Shown here: in pieces, positions 17,148 to 25,677 of the stretch
How positions within the stretch are numbered: the stretch's first letter is position 1
Layout of the letters: the number at the start of each line of letters is the position of its first letter
Assembly: GCA_963761615.1 (NCBI GenBank)
Contig: CAVXGU010000003.1
Span: forward strand, 2,666,001 to 2,730,000
DNA: 64,000 bases
Source: CAVXGU01 sp963761615
Lineage (GTDB): Bacteria; Acidobacteriota; Vicinamibacteria; Vicinamibacterales; CAVVIG01
Reading direction: 5' to 3'
The notes under the pieces: model-generated
Told to the model about the DNA's origin: nothing
What the model saw: the letters and a program-made list of their open reading frames with translations, nothing else
Databases searched by the model: none
Position numbers and translations under genes: made by a program

Positions 17148-17728
17148 GGCGCGTGCTCCACGGCCGTCGGGGCCATCGTCAGGGTGCACACCTCACTGCC
17201 GCTCCCGCGGCACGCGACGACTTCCGCATGGGCGGGCAGGCCGAACAGGTCGAGGAGCCGGGCGAACGCCGCGGCGTAGAAGCCGCACAGCGGGTGGCCG
17301 ACCGGCTCGCGCACCGTGCAGAAGATCGAGGCGCGGACGTTCACCGTGGCGGTTCCGCGCCGGAGCCGCCAGGCCGCCGAGTTCCCGCGGTAGCTCTGGC
17401 GCACCAGCTGGCGCGCGAGTCCGAGCACGAGGCGGCGCCGCAGCCACGCCGGCGTGTTCAAGACGAACGACCGGCGGACAGGAGCCATCGACTCGACCGT
17501 CCACTCCGCGGCGTACTCGCCGGCCCGGGTCATCGTGGCATCGTAGGCGGCACCCTCCTGGCGCAGGAAGCTGAGGACGGCCGACACCGGCGCGACCCCG
17601 ATCTTCCCGCCGCGGAGGCCCTCCGCGTTCAACCAGCTCTCGTAGAAGCCCAGGCGCGCGGGCAACACGTCGGCGATGCCCTGGTGCAGGCTCGCAACGA
17701 GCACGCGTCCGACGCCCGAGTCACGCAT
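17144..17728 (-). CDS. V4R-like small-molecule-binding domain protein, function unknown
   Basis: The product is about 194 residues from ATG 17728 (17746 and 17785 are other in-frame starts; the last overlaps the mobA start). The C-terminal part, FCTVREPVGHPLCGFYAAA then AEVVACRGSGSEVCTLTM, has the Cys-Gly pattern of V4R (4-vinyl reductase) domains, which share the H-NOX-like fold and often sense small ligands. The N-terminal part FYESWLNAEGLRGGKIGVAP is typical of a related group. There is no second output domain. GTGA overlap with the TPR gene suggests the two proteins work together. The V4R assignment is by motif only. Confidence 0.5.
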   Translation of the reverse strand: MRDSGVGRVLVASLHQGIADVLPARLGFYESWLNAEGLRGGKIGVAPVSAVLSFLRQEGAAYDATMTRAGEYAAEWTVESMAPVRRSFVLNTPAWLRRRLVLGLARQLVRQSYRGNSAAWRLRRGTATVNVRASIFCTVREPVGHPLCGFYAAAFARLLDLFGLPAHAEVVACRGSGSEVCTLTMAPTAVEHAP

Positions 17729-17771
17729 ACGCCCAGAGCCGTCCATCTGGTCCCGGGTGTTGGACGCACGG

Positions 17772-17777
17772 TAAGAT
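17772..17777 (+). promoter_or_regulatory. -10-like TAAGAT box of mobA
   Basis: TAAGAT ends 6 bases before the mobA ATG and no ribosome binding site is visible, consistent with a leaderless transcript. Confidence 0.4.
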
Positions 17778-17783
17778 CGTCCC

Positions 17784-18374
17784 ATGGTCAGCGCGGCGAT
17801 CCTCGCCGGGGGCTCGGCCCGCCGGTTCGGCGGACGCGAGAAGGGCCGGCTGCTCGTCGACGGCCGGCCCCTCGTCGAGTGGCAGCTGGCGGCCCTGGCG
17901 CCGCTGACCGACGATGTGCTGGTGATCGGACGGCCGGGCGCGGCGGAGCCGCCGTCCGGCGCGCGAGCGGTCGTCGATCGCGTCGCCGACCGCGGTCCGC
18001 TGGGCGGCCTCTACACCGCGCTGCTCGAAGCCGCCGGCGACCCGGTGCTGATCCTGGCCTGCGACATGCCGTTCGTCACCACGGCGCTGCTCGGCCGACT
18101 GCTCGAGCTCGCTCGAAACGCCGACGCCGCCGTGCCGCGCACCGATCGCGGGTATCATCCCCTGTGCGCCGCCTACGCACGCAGCGCGCTGCCGCCGATC
18201 GCGCGGCGACTGGCAGACGGCCGATTGAAGATGATGGACCTGCTCGACGACCTCCGGGTACGCCCCCTCGACGCCGAGGCGCTCGCGCTGCTCGGGAGCC
18301 CTCGCCTCCTCGCCAACATCAACACGCCGGCGGAGTATCGCGAGGTCGAGTCGCTCCAAGTTCACGAACCGTAA
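17784..18374 (+). CDS. mobA: Molybdenum cofactor guanylyltransferase MobA
   Basis: The product has 196 residues. The nucleotidyltransferase signature AAILAGGSARRFGG..KG opens the protein, with DRGPLGGLYTALLEA and CDMPFV (metal-binding Asp) following, all as in MobA. It attaches GMP to molybdopterin to form the dinucleotide cofactor of DMSO-reductase-type enzymes, so the organism should own at least one such enzyme. None is in the window. It is divergent from the V4R-like gene and only a few dozen bases upstream of argS. Confidence 0.88.
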   Translation: MVSAAILAGGSARRFGGREKGRLLVDGRPLVEWQLAALAPLTDDVLVIGRPGAAEPPSGARAVVDRVADRGPLGGLYTALLEAAGDPVLILACDMPFVTTALLGRLLELARNADAAVPRTDRGYHPLCAAYARSALPPIARRLADGRLKMMDLLDDLRVRPLDAEALALLGSPRLLANINTPAEYREVESLQVHEP

Positions 18375-18382
18375 TCGTAGCA
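18374..18382 (-). promoter_or_regulatory. Minus-strand TGCTACGAT box antisense to mobA
   Basis: The 9-mer is identical to the boxes in front of efp and htrA, but here it points left into the 3' end of mobA. It could start an antisense RNA. No minus-strand gene begins before 17728. Confidence 0.3.
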
Positions 18383-18403
18383 CGAGCTTACCGGCATCGA
18401 AGG

Positions 18404-18427
18404 GCGTCCGCCGCGGGCGCCGGACGC
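18404..18427 (+). terminator. Hairpin between mobA and argS
   Basis: GCGTCCG (18404-18410) and CGGACGC (18421-18427) enclose ten bases. The hairpin ends 6 bases before the argS ATG. It may stop mobA transcription or mask the argS start. No T-run follows. Confidence 0.35.
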
Positions 18428-18433
18428 GCACTC

Positions 18434-20431
18434 ATGATTCTCACCGTTCAACGTTCCGTTCACGATCAGATCGCCGCCGTCGCCCGGCGCCTCTACGGTC
18501 TGGCCGAGGTACCGGCGTTCGCCGTGGAAGTCCCGCCCAACCGCGCGCTCGGCGATCTGGGCGTCACCCTCGCCTTCCAGCTGGCGCGGACGCTCCGCAA
18601 GGCGCCGCGCGCCATCGCGCAGGAAGTCGCGGCGGCGGCCGGCGCGCTCGAGGGCGTCTCGCGCGTCGAGGCCGCGCCCAACGGCTACCTGAACCTGTTC
18701 CTCGACCGCCGCGCCTTCGCCCTGGCCCGCCTGCGTGGGGAAGTCCCTCTCCCGGCGCTGGACGCGGACGCCGCCGGCAAGACGGTCGTCGAGCACACGG
18801 CCATCAATCCGAACAAGGCGGCGCACGTCGGCCATCTGCGCAATGCGACCCTGGGCGACACGCTCGTCCGCGTCCTGCGGTTTCGCGGCACACCCGTCGA
18901 AGTCCAGAACTACATCGACGACACCGGCGTCCAGGTGGCCGACGTCATCGTCGGGTTCAGCCAGCTGGAGCGCCAGTCGCTCGACGCGGTCCGCCGGATC
19001 GCGGACCAGACGCGCTTCGACTATTACTGCTGGGACCTGTACTCCCGCGTGACGGACTGGTACGACGGCGACCAGGCGCGGCTCGCGATTCGCGCCGACA
19101 CCCTCCACGCGCTCGAGCACGGCGGCAACGACACCGCCGCGCTCGGAACCTTCATCGTCGATCGCATCGTGCGGGCGCACTTGCGCACGATGGCGCGGCT
19201 GAACATCGGCTACGACCTGCTGACGTACGAGGGCGACATCCTGCGCCTGCACTTCTGGGCCCGCGCCTTCGAGATTCTGAAGGCCCAGGGCGCGGTGTTC
19301 CTCCAGACCGAGGGCCGGCTGGCCGGCTGCTGGGTGATGCGGATCGACGAGCCCGGCGGCCAGGACGCCGCCGCCGACGACGAGTCCGCGGCCGAGGAGT
19401 CGCGCGAAAAGGTGATCGTCCGCTCGAACGGCGTCGTGACGTACGTCGGCAAGGACATCGCGAACCAGTTCTGGAAGTTCGGGTTGCTCGGGCGCGACTT
19501 CCACTACCTCCGATTCGAGGAGCCGGCACACGCCGGCACACTCTGGGCCACGACCTCGGGTCCCGGCGAGACGCCGGCACCGGACTTCGGCCGGGCGGCG
19601 CGCATCTTCAACGTCATCGACTCGCGCCAGATGTACCTGCAGGCGCTGCTCGTCCAGGCGCTCCGCGCCCTCGGTCACGCCCGGGAGGCCGAGCGCTCGA
19701 TCCACTTCTCCTACGAGATGGTGGCGCTGTCGCACGCCACGGCGCGCGAGCTCGGACACGGGCCCGACGAGGGCGCCGACGCCCGGAAGCCGTTCGTGGA
19801 GGTCTCGGGCCGCAAGGGCCTGGGGGTGAAGATCGACGACCTGCTGGATCTCCTCACCGCCAAGGCGGCCTCGGAGGTCGAGACCCGCAACCCCGATCTG
19901 GCGGAAACCGAACGCCGGCGGGTCGCCGCCCAGATCGCGGTGGGCGCCATCCGCTACTTCATGCTGAAATACTCGCGGGGCAAGATCATCGTGTTCGACA
20001 TCGAGGAAGCGCTCGCATTCGAGGGCGAAACCGGTCCATATCTGCAGTATGCTGTCGTACGGGCGAACAACATCTTCGCCAAGCTGCGCGAACGGGAAGG
20101 CACGACCGAAGCCGACGTCCTGGCGGCCGTGGCCGACGCCCCCACGGGCGAGCTGGACGGCGGCGATGGGACGCTCTGGACGCTGATGTTCGAGGCCGCA
20201 CGGCTCGACGAAGTGGTCGAGCAGGTCGTGCGGACGCTCGAGTTCTCCGTGCTCGCCAAGTACGCGTTCGGGCTGGCGCAGATGTTCAATGCCTTCTATC
20301 ACCGGTCGTCGATCCTCAACGAGGAACAGGCGGACCGGAAACTCTGGCGCGCCGCCGGCGCGGCCTACGCCAGGGCGCAGCTCGCCCGCGCACTCGACCT
20401 GATGGGCATCGAGGTGCCGTCGCGCATGTAG
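18434..20431 (+). CDS. argS: Arginine--tRNA ligase
   Basis: The product has 665 residues and is a class I synthetase. The N-terminal additional domain (about 1-115) binds the D-loop of tRNA-Arg. HVGHLRNATLGDTLVR near residue 130 is the HIGH-type ATP site, and EVQNYIDDTGVQVADVIVGF is conserved in ArgRS. The C-terminal anticodon domain ends ALDLMGIEVPSRM. The reading frame stays open far upstream, but the ATG at 18434 (MILTVQRSVHDQIAAVARR) is where ArgRS homology begins. An acidic Asp/Ala/Glu-rich loop at about residues 312-324 is longer than usual. Confidence 0.95.
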   Translation: MILTVQRSVHDQIAAVARRLYGLAEVPAFAVEVPPNRALGDLGVTLAFQLARTLRKAPRAIAQEVAAAAGALEGVSRVEAAPNGYLNLFLDRRAFALARLRGEVPLPALDADAAGKTVVEHTAINPNKAAHVGHLRNATLGDTLVRVLRFRGTPVEVQNYIDDTGVQVADVIVGFSQLERQSLDAVRRIADQTRFDYYCWDLYSRVTDWYDGDQARLAIRADTLHALEHGGNDTAALGTFIVDRIVRAHLRTMARLNIGYDLLTYEGDILRLHFWARAFEILKAQGAVFLQTEGRLAGCWVMRIDEPGGQDAAADDESAAEESREKVIVRSNGVVTYVGKDIANQFWKFGLLGRDFHYLRFEEPAHAGTLWATTSGPGETPAPDFGRAARIFNVIDSRQMYLQALLVQALRALGHAREAERSIHFSYEMVALSHATARELGHGPDEGADARKPFVEVSGRKGLGVKIDDLLDLLTAKAASEVETRNPDLAETERRRVAAQIAVGAIRYFMLKYSRGKIIVFDIEEALAFEGETGPYLQYAVVRANNIFAKLREREGTTEADVLAAVADAPTGELDGGDGTLWTLMFEAARLDEVVEQVVRTLEFSVLAKYAFGLAQMFNAFYHRSSILNEEQADRKLWRAAGAAYARAQLARALDLMGIEVPSRM

Positions 20432-20460
20432 CGCGGGCCGCACCCCTTCACGGACATCCT

Positions 20461-21159
20461 ATGGCTCTCATCGCGATCACCGCGAGTCGCAAGCTCGAGG
20501 ACTACCGGCAGGCCGTCCAGCACGTGGGCGGCACCGTGCAGATCGTCGACCACACCGCGAGCGTCGACGCCGCGCTCGACGCGGCGGAGGGCCTGATCCT
20601 GAGCGGCGGGTCGGACGTGGAACCGACGCGATACGGCGCGGCGCGCCATCCCTCCGTCGTCGACGTCGACGCGGCGCGAGATGCCTTCGAAATCGCGCTC
20701 ACGGTCGCGGCCCGCGCCAGGGCGCTGCCGATCTTCGCGATCTGCCGCGGCATCCAGGTGCTCAACGTCGCGTGCGGCGGAACGCTCGTGCAGGACATCC
20801 CCAGCGAGATCCCGGGCGCCTCGAACCACCGGCTCGCCGTACCGCCGAACCAGTCCTCCACCCTGGCGCACGAAGTCTGGATTGAGAAGGACTCGCTGCT
20901 CGGACGCCTGATGCGGGAACGCCTGAACGACTCGGATACGTGCGAAGTGAACAGCCGGCACCATCAGGCGGTCAAGGACGTGGCCCCGGGCTTCCAGGTC
21001 TCGGCCACCGCGCCCGACGGCGTCATCGAGGCCATCGAGGATCCGTCCCTCCCCTTCTGCCTCGGCGTCCAGTGGCACCCGGAGAACTTCTGGCGCACCG
21101 GAGAGTTCCGTCCGCTGTTCGAAGGGCTCGTCGGGGCCGCGGAAAAACTCAGGCGCTGA
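20461..21159 (+). CDS. Gamma-glutamyl-gamma-aminobutyrate hydrolase family protein (peptidase C26)
   Basis: The product has 232 residues and is a class I glutamine amidotransferase-like hydrolase. The nucleophile C95 lies in ICRGIQVLNV, the catalytic His is H206 in GVQWHPE, and LILSGGSDVEP is the oxyanion region. The family cleaves gamma-glutamyl bonds, for example in PuuD of putrescine breakdown. No polyamine genes are adjacent, so the substrate is open. It follows argS by 29 bases and converges on rlmD with a 6-base gap. Confidence 0.82.
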   Translation: MALIAITASRKLEDYRQAVQHVGGTVQIVDHTASVDAALDAAEGLILSGGSDVEPTRYGAARHPSVVDVDAARDAFEIALTVAARARALPIFAICRGIQVLNVACGGTLVQDIPSEIPGASNHRLAVPPNQSSTLAHEVWIEKDSLLGRLMRERLNDSDTCEVNSRHHQAVKDVAPGFQVSATAPDGVIEAIEDPSLPFCLGVQWHPENFWRTGEFRPLFEGLVGAAEKLRR

Positions 21160-21165
21160 CGAGCC

Positions 21166-22434
21166 TCAGTTCCTCCCGAACACCACGACTGTCTCCACGT
21201 GCGGCGTGTTCGGAAAGAGGTCGAAGGCATCGGCCCGGTCGAGCCCGTAGCCCGCGTCGACGAGCCGACGGGCATCGCGCGCGAGCGTCGCCACGTCGCA
21301 GGACACGTACACAATCCGCGGCGCGCCGAGACGGACCGCGCCGGCCAGGGCTTCACGCGACATCCCCGTCCGCGGCGGATCGACGATCACGACGTCCGGC
21401 CGCGGGCCGCCTCGGGCCGTGAAGCGCTCCACCGGTGAGGCCACCGCCTGGACCCGTCCCTCCGCCTGCACGGCATTGGCGGACAGATCGGCGGCAGCCG
21501 TCGGATCGCCCTCCACCGCCGTCACCTGCGCCTCCTTCACGAGCGCGGCCGTCAGCGCGAATGCGCCGCCGCCCGCGTACAAATCCACGACGCGTGCGCG
21601 CGCGGGGACGCATCCGGCGACGTGTTCGAGCAGACGCGCGAAGAGATACCGGTTTCCCTGGAAGAACGCCCGCACGTGGCGCCGCAGCACGAGCGCGCGC
21701 CGACGCCAGGCCAGACGATCGACCACGTACGGCGAGCCCGCGAGAACGACCGTTCGCGGCGACGCTTCCGTGGACACCGTGAGACCGGTCAGGCCATCGG
21801 TACCGCCCAGCGCCGCCAGTCCTCCTGGCGCCTGCCCCCGGGCGTGCAGGTGAACGGCCCGCTCGGACGCGTCGAGATTCTCGCTCACGTCAATCTCGTG
21901 CACGCCCTCGGCCGCGAGCGATCGCAGCCCGGCCGCCAGCCGATCCAGGCAGGCCACGGTTTCCGGCAGGAGCTGGCCCGTCGGCCCGGCATCGCAGAGC
22001 TCGTGCGTGGCCTCGCGGAAGAAGCCGAGGCGCCCGCCCCACGCATGCAGCCGGGCGCGCATCCGGTACCCATCCTCCCTCGACGCGGCGACGTCGACCG
22101 CCGCGGGCAGCGTCAGGTGCCCGAGGCGTGCGAAGGCGTCGGCAATCACGAGGCTCTTGAGCTCGCGCTGGCGCGGGTAGGTGATGTGCGCATACAGGCA
22201 GCCGCCGCAGGCGGGATCGAAGGGCGACGGCCGCCGATCCGGGGACGGGGTGCCGACGTCGACGACGTCGGCGTAGGCGACCCCTCGTGTGATCCTCTCG
22301 ACCCGGGCCGAGACCCGTTCGCCCGGGATCGCGCCGGCCACCAGGACGACCTGGCCGCCGACCCGGCCGATCATCCGCCCGCCGGCGGCCGGCTTGTCGA
22401 TGTCGAGCTCGACGCGCTCTCCTACGGAGGTCAT
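21166..22434 (-). CDS. rlmD: RlmD/TrmA-family 23S rRNA (uracil-5-)-methyltransferase
   Basis: The product has 422 residues. An N-terminal TRAM domain (VELDIDKPAAGGRMIGR) precedes a Fe-S type cysteine cluster (PACGGCLY). The SAM-binding VDLYAGGGAFALTAAL follows, then VIVDPPRTGMS and the catalytic YVSCD. These enzymes methylate uracil C5 in 23S rRNA; RlmD (U1939) is the best guess, RlmCD or TrmA-like activity the alternative. The start is ATG 22434, behind a GGAGG-like sequence (cctacggaggtcat region), not the upstream TTG. It is the last gene of the valS-nadC-birA-coaX run. Confidence 0.8.
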   Translation of the reverse strand: MTSVGERVELDIDKPAAGGRMIGRVGGQVVLVAGAIPGERVSARVERITRGVAYADVVDVGTPSPDRRPSPFDPACGGCLYAHITYPRQRELKSLVIADAFARLGHLTLPAAVDVAASREDGYRMRARLHAWGGRLGFFREATHELCDAGPTGQLLPETVACLDRLAAGLRSLAAEGVHEIDVSENLDASERAVHLHARGQAPGGLAALGGTDGLTGLTVSTEASPRTVVLAGSPYVVDRLAWRRRALVLRRHVRAFFQGNRYLFARLLEHVAGCVPARARVVDLYAGGGAFALTAALVKEAQVTAVEGDPTAAADLSANAVQAEGRVQAVASPVERFTARGGPRPDVVIVDPPRTGMSREALAGAVRLGAPRIVYVSCDVATLARDARRLVDAGYGLDRADAFDLFPNTPHVETVVVFGRN

Positions 22435-22465
22435 GGGCAAGTCTCGAGTGTCGGGCCCCCGGCCC

Positions 22466-23182
22466 CTACGGCTCCAGGCGAAGCTGCGGGAGATCGAGGC
22501 GCGCGCGAAGCAGGCGCCCGGCCGCCGCGTCCCTCGCGCGGGCGAACGCCTCGGGGCCCATGCGCCCGCGGTACGCGGACAGCTCGGCGTCCGCCTCCGC
22601 CTCGATGCGGCGCCGCGCCTCCGGTGTCAGCCCGGCGCGGGCTTCCCGCAGCAGCTCCTCGTCGAGCGCCGCCAGCCGATCGACGACGGCCTGTCTGGCT
22701 TCTCCGCGGAGTCCCCGGGGCGCGGAGCGGGCCAGGTCGAAGTCGCGCACCAGTCGGTCGATCAAATCGTCGGCCGACGACCCGAGCGCACCCGAGATGC
22801 GCGCCTGCGTGAGGCGGGCCACCACGCGTTCGAGGTGGGACACGAGCGACACGGCCCGCCGCTCGGGTGCCCCTTCCGCTTCCGACGTCGCTCCGCCGGA
22901 ACCGGCCGGCAGCCCGACGGCGCGGCGCCACTCATCGAAGACGTCGAGCACGTCCGCCTCGCAGAAGTCGATCTTCACCGGACGCCGGCGGCCGCCCTTG
23001 CGCGCGATCCGCTCGAGCGTGCGGTCGATGCCCTCGAACACCACCTTGAGGGGAATCCCGCGCTCGGCCCACGCCGAGACGAGATCGAACGACGGCCCGA
23101 CGATCCGGATCAGGTGGCCGCCGTTGCTGCGGCAGAGATGGCTCTCGACCTCGCGGCAGTAGTCTACTGGTGGCGCGTCCAC
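22466..23182 (-). CDS. Hypothetical protein, alpha-helical, between coaX and rlmD
   Basis: The product has 238 residues and I recognise no family. The N-terminal 85 residues are compact and include VDYCREVESHLCRSNGGHL and GIPLKVVFEGIDRTLERI. The rest is Arg/Ala/Glu-rich helix (RGLRGEARQAVVDRLAALDEELL) likely to form a coiled coil. The GTG start lies inside the 3' end of coaX (19-base overlap), so expression is tied to coaX. Codon use matches its neighbours, which argues for a real gene despite the lack of homology. Confidence 0.6.
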   Translation of the reverse strand: MDAPPVDYCREVESHLCRSNGGHLIRIVGPSFDLVSAWAERGIPLKVVFEGIDRTLERIARKGGRRRPVKIDFCEADVLDVFDEWRRAVGLPAGSGGATSEAEGAPERRAVSLVSHLERVVARLTQARISGALGSSADDLIDRLVRDFDLARSAPRGLRGEARQAVVDRLAALDEELLREARAGLTPEARRRIEAEADAELSAYRGRMGPEAFARARDAAAGRLLRARLDLPQLRLEP

Positions 23183-23940
23183 ACGACTTTCAGCCCGTGA
23201 AGGGTCAGGTCGGGATCGACGTGGTGGATGAGCGGCGTCTCGGGGGCGATGAGCGCCGCGAGCCCGCCGGTGGCGACGCAGATGGCGTCGCCGCCCAGCT
23301 CGTCGGTCATGCGGCGCACGAGGCCCTCGACCATCGCGACGTATCCCCAGAAGAGCCCGGCCTGCATCGCCGCGACGGTCGTCTGGCCGATCACGCGCGA
23401 CGGCTTGCGCACGTCGATCCGCGGCAGGCGCGCCGCACGCTGGAAGAGCGCGTCGGCCGAGATCCGCACGCCTGGACAGATCGCACCACCCAGATATTCG
23501 CCGCGCGCCGAGACGGCATCCAGGGTCGTCGCCGTCCCGAAGTCGACGACGACCAGCGGGCGTCCCGTGCCGCGCCCGAACTGCTCGAAGGCCGCGATGC
23601 CGTTCATCAGGCGATCGGCTCCGACCTCCGACGGGTTCTCGTAGAGGATCGGCATCCCCGTCTCGAGCCCCGGCTCGACGTTGAGCGCGGTCAGGCCGAA
23701 GGAGCGGGCGATCATCTCCTGGGTCGGTCGCGTCAGGGGCGGCACGACGGAGGCGACGATCACGCCGGAGACCGCGGAGCGCTCGAGCCCCGCGTTCGCG
23801 AACAGGCCCTCCACCAGCAGTCCCAGCTCGTCGCTGGTGTGCTCGCGCACCGTCATGAGCCGCCAGCTCCGGACGAGGTCGTCGCCGTCGTAGACGCCGA
23901 GCACGATGTTGGTGTTGCCGATGTCGATGGCCAGGAGCAT
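23164..23940 (-). CDS. coaX: Type III pantothenate kinase
   Basis: The product has 258 residues. The ASKHA-fold motifs are clear: MLLAIDIGNTNIVLGVYDGD (phosphate 1), GADRLMNGIAAF and VVDFGTATTLDAV. It phosphorylates pantothenate, the first step of CoA synthesis, and CoaX enzymes need a monovalent cation. It follows birA after 83 bases that hold GAGAACC-type repeats. birA-coaX adjacency is common in bacteria. Confidence 0.94.
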   Translation of the reverse strand: MLLAIDIGNTNIVLGVYDGDDLVRSWRLMTVREHTSDELGLLVEGLFANAGLERSAVSGVIVASVVPPLTRPTQEMIARSFGLTALNVEPGLETGMPILYENPSEVGADRLMNGIAAFEQFGRGTGRPLVVVDFGTATTLDAVSARGEYLGGAICPGVRISADALFQRAARLPRIDVRKPSRVIGQTTVAAMQAGLFWGYVAMVEGLVRRMTDELGGDAICVATGGLAALIAPETPLIHHVDPDLTLHGLKVVWTRHQ

Positions 23941-23972
23941 GGTTCTCGGGGTTCTCTAGGTTCTCGGGGTTC
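23941..23972 (-). repeat. GAGAACC-type tandem repeat upstream of coaX
   Basis: Nine-base units ending GGTTCTC (plus strand) repeat four times immediately before the coaX ATG. Eighteen bases are identical to the repeat upstream of prfB. The repeat occupies the place where a ribosome binding site should be. Confidence 0.55.
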
Positions 23973-24023
23973 GCCCATCCCCGGCCGTTTGCCGGGAGCC
24001 GGGAGACCGCAGCCGAGGGCCTG

Positions 24024-24854
24024 TCAGTGCCACGTCAGCTCCCCCGCGACGACCCGTTCCGGACCTCGATCGGTCCGCAGGATCAGCGCGCCCTCGTCGT
24101 CGATGCCGGCCGTGACGCCGGTGCGCGGACCTTCCGGCGCCGCCCAGGAAACGGTCGCGCCCTGGCTCGACGGCGCCTTCGCGCGCCAGGCGTCGAGAAT
24201 AGCATCGAAGCGTCCGGCCAGAAGATCCTCGTAGCGGCGTGCCAGCGCCGCGAGCAGTTCCGTCAGCAGCAGGCCCCGGTCGACCGGGCGCCCGAGCTCC
24301 ACTTCGAGTGACGTCGCGCGATCCGAGAGCTCGCGCGGATAGGCCATCGGACCGACGTTGATGCCGAAGCCGGTGACGACGACCGACACGTGCCCGCCGG
24401 TCGCGGAACCGGCGCCCGCCACACCCTCGGTCAGAATGCCGCCGAGCTTCCGGCGCCCGACCGTGAGATCGTTCGGCCACTTGATGTCCGGAGCCAGTGC
24501 GGTCGCGGCCTCGACGCCCTCGGCGAGCGCGACGCCGACGGTCAGCGTGACCAGGCTCGTCGCGCGCGCGCCCGATCCGGCGGCGCCGGGCGTGAGCACC
24601 ACGGACACGTACAGCCCGCTGCCCGGCGGCGAGAACCACGCCCGCCCCCGCCGCCCGCGCCCGGAGGTCTGCTCGTCGGCGATCACCACCGCGCCTTCGG
24701 CCCCGCCCGCGGCCGCGAGCGACATGGCCACGTCGTTGGTGGATCCGATGACGGGGAAGTGGCGGACGCTCGTCGCCAGCCGGCCCAGCCGCCCGCGCGA
24801 CCCGTCGATGGCGGCCGCGAGATCGTCGGGCAGATCAGAGCGGTTCGATTTCAA
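24024..24854 (-). CDS. birA: Biotin--[acetyl-CoA-carboxylase] ligase
   Basis: The product has 276 residues. FPVIGSTNDVAMSLA, the biotinyl-AMP-binding SGRGRRGRAWFSPPGSGLYVS (broken by two substitutions from the GRGRxGRxW consensus) and IKWPNDLTVGRRKLGGIL mark a biotin protein ligase. It has only a short N-terminal extension and no DNA-binding domain, so it should not repress biotin genes. The TTG start overlaps the nadC stop by 20 bases; an alternative internal start cannot be excluded. It activates acetyl-CoA carboxylase. Confidence 0.88.
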   Translation of the reverse strand: MKSNRSDLPDDLAAAIDGSRGRLGRLATSVRHFPVIGSTNDVAMSLAAAGGAEGAVVIADEQTSGRGRRGRAWFSPPGSGLYVSVVLTPGAAGSGARATSLVTLTVGVALAEGVEAATALAPDIKWPNDLTVGRRKLGGILTEGVAGAGSATGGHVSVVVTGFGINVGPMAYPRELSDRATSLEVELGRPVDRGLLLTELLAALARRYEDLLAGRFDAILDAWRAKAPSSQGATVSWAAPEGPRTGVTAGIDDEGALILRTDRGPERVVAGELTWH

Positions 24855-25677
24855 AGCTGATGTCCACGGCCGGCGCGGAGTGGGTCAGCGCCCCGACCGA
24901 CACGTAATCGGCGCCCGTCGCGGCGATTTCCGCCATGCGCGCCAGCGACACGCCCCCGGACACTTCGATCCGCGCACGGCCGCCGGCCATCGCAACCGCC
25001 ATCCTGGTGTCGGCGTCGGCGAGATTGTCGACCAGCACGGTGTCGGCCGCGGCGCTCAGCGCGTCGGCGACCTCGGCGAGGCTCTGGGCCTCGACTTCGA
25101 CCGGCAAATCCGGGCGCGCCGCGCGCGCGCGCGCGACGGCCGCGGCGATGCCGCCCGCAAGGCGCGCGTGGTTCTCCTTGACGAGTATCGCGTCGTACAG
25201 ACCCGCGCGGTGGTTCGTGGCGCCGCCCGCACGCACCGCGTACTTCTCCAGGACGCGCAGCGTCGGCGTCGTCTTGCGGGTGTCCAGCACGACGATCCGC
25301 CCCCCGGCCGCGTCGACGAAGCGGCGCGCGAGCGTCGCGATGCCGGACAGCCGCTGGAGAAAATTGAGCGCGGTGCGCTCCCCGGTCAGCAGCGTCCGGG
25401 CGCGCCCGGCGACCTCGGCCACGACGTCTCCGACCGCCGCGTGGTCCCCGTCGTGACGCCGCATCACGACGTCCACGCCGGGCTCGATGAGGCGGAAGGC
25501 CTCGACCGCCACACCGAGCCCGGCCAGGACGCACGCCTCCTTCACCAGGAAGACCCCGCGGGCGCGCCGATCGGCCTCCACGACGGCCTCGGTCGTCACG
25601 TCTCCCGCCCCGGCGTCCTCGGCGAGCGCGCGGCGGACGATGTCGCGATACCGCAGCGGGTCGAGCGGCTCGCTCAC
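24835..25677 (-). CDS. nadC: Nicotinate-nucleotide pyrophosphorylase (carboxylating), NadC
   Basis: The product has 280 residues and makes nicotinate mononucleotide from quinolinate and PRPP in NAD synthesis. Seen are AEDAGAGDVTTEAVV, GERTALNFLQRLSGIATLA, the substrate-binding DTRKTTPTLRVLEKYAVRAGG and the HR pair in TNHRAGLYDAILVKENH. The reading frame continues upstream, but the family begins at GTG 25677, which overlaps the valS stop as GTGA. Translational coupling to valS is therefore likely. Confidence 0.93.
   Translation of the reverse strand: MSEPLDPLRYRDIVRRALAEDAGAGDVTTEAVVEADRRARGVFLVKEACVLAGLGVAVEAFRLIEPGVDVVMRRHDGDHAAVGDVVAEVAGRARTLLTGERTALNFLQRLSGIATLARRFVDAAGGRIVVLDTRKTTPTLRVLEKYAVRAGGATNHRAGLYDAILVKENHARLAGGIAAAVARARAARPDLPVEVEAQSLAEVADALSAAADTVLVDNLADADTRMAVAMAGGRARIEVSGGVSLARMAEIAATGADYVSVGALTHSAPAVDISFEIEPL

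Noticed and set aside
17153..18433. argS extended upstream to about 17153
   Set aside because: The open frame overlaps mobA and the V4R-like gene and its translation is low-complexity Arg/Ala. ArgRS homology starts at 18434.
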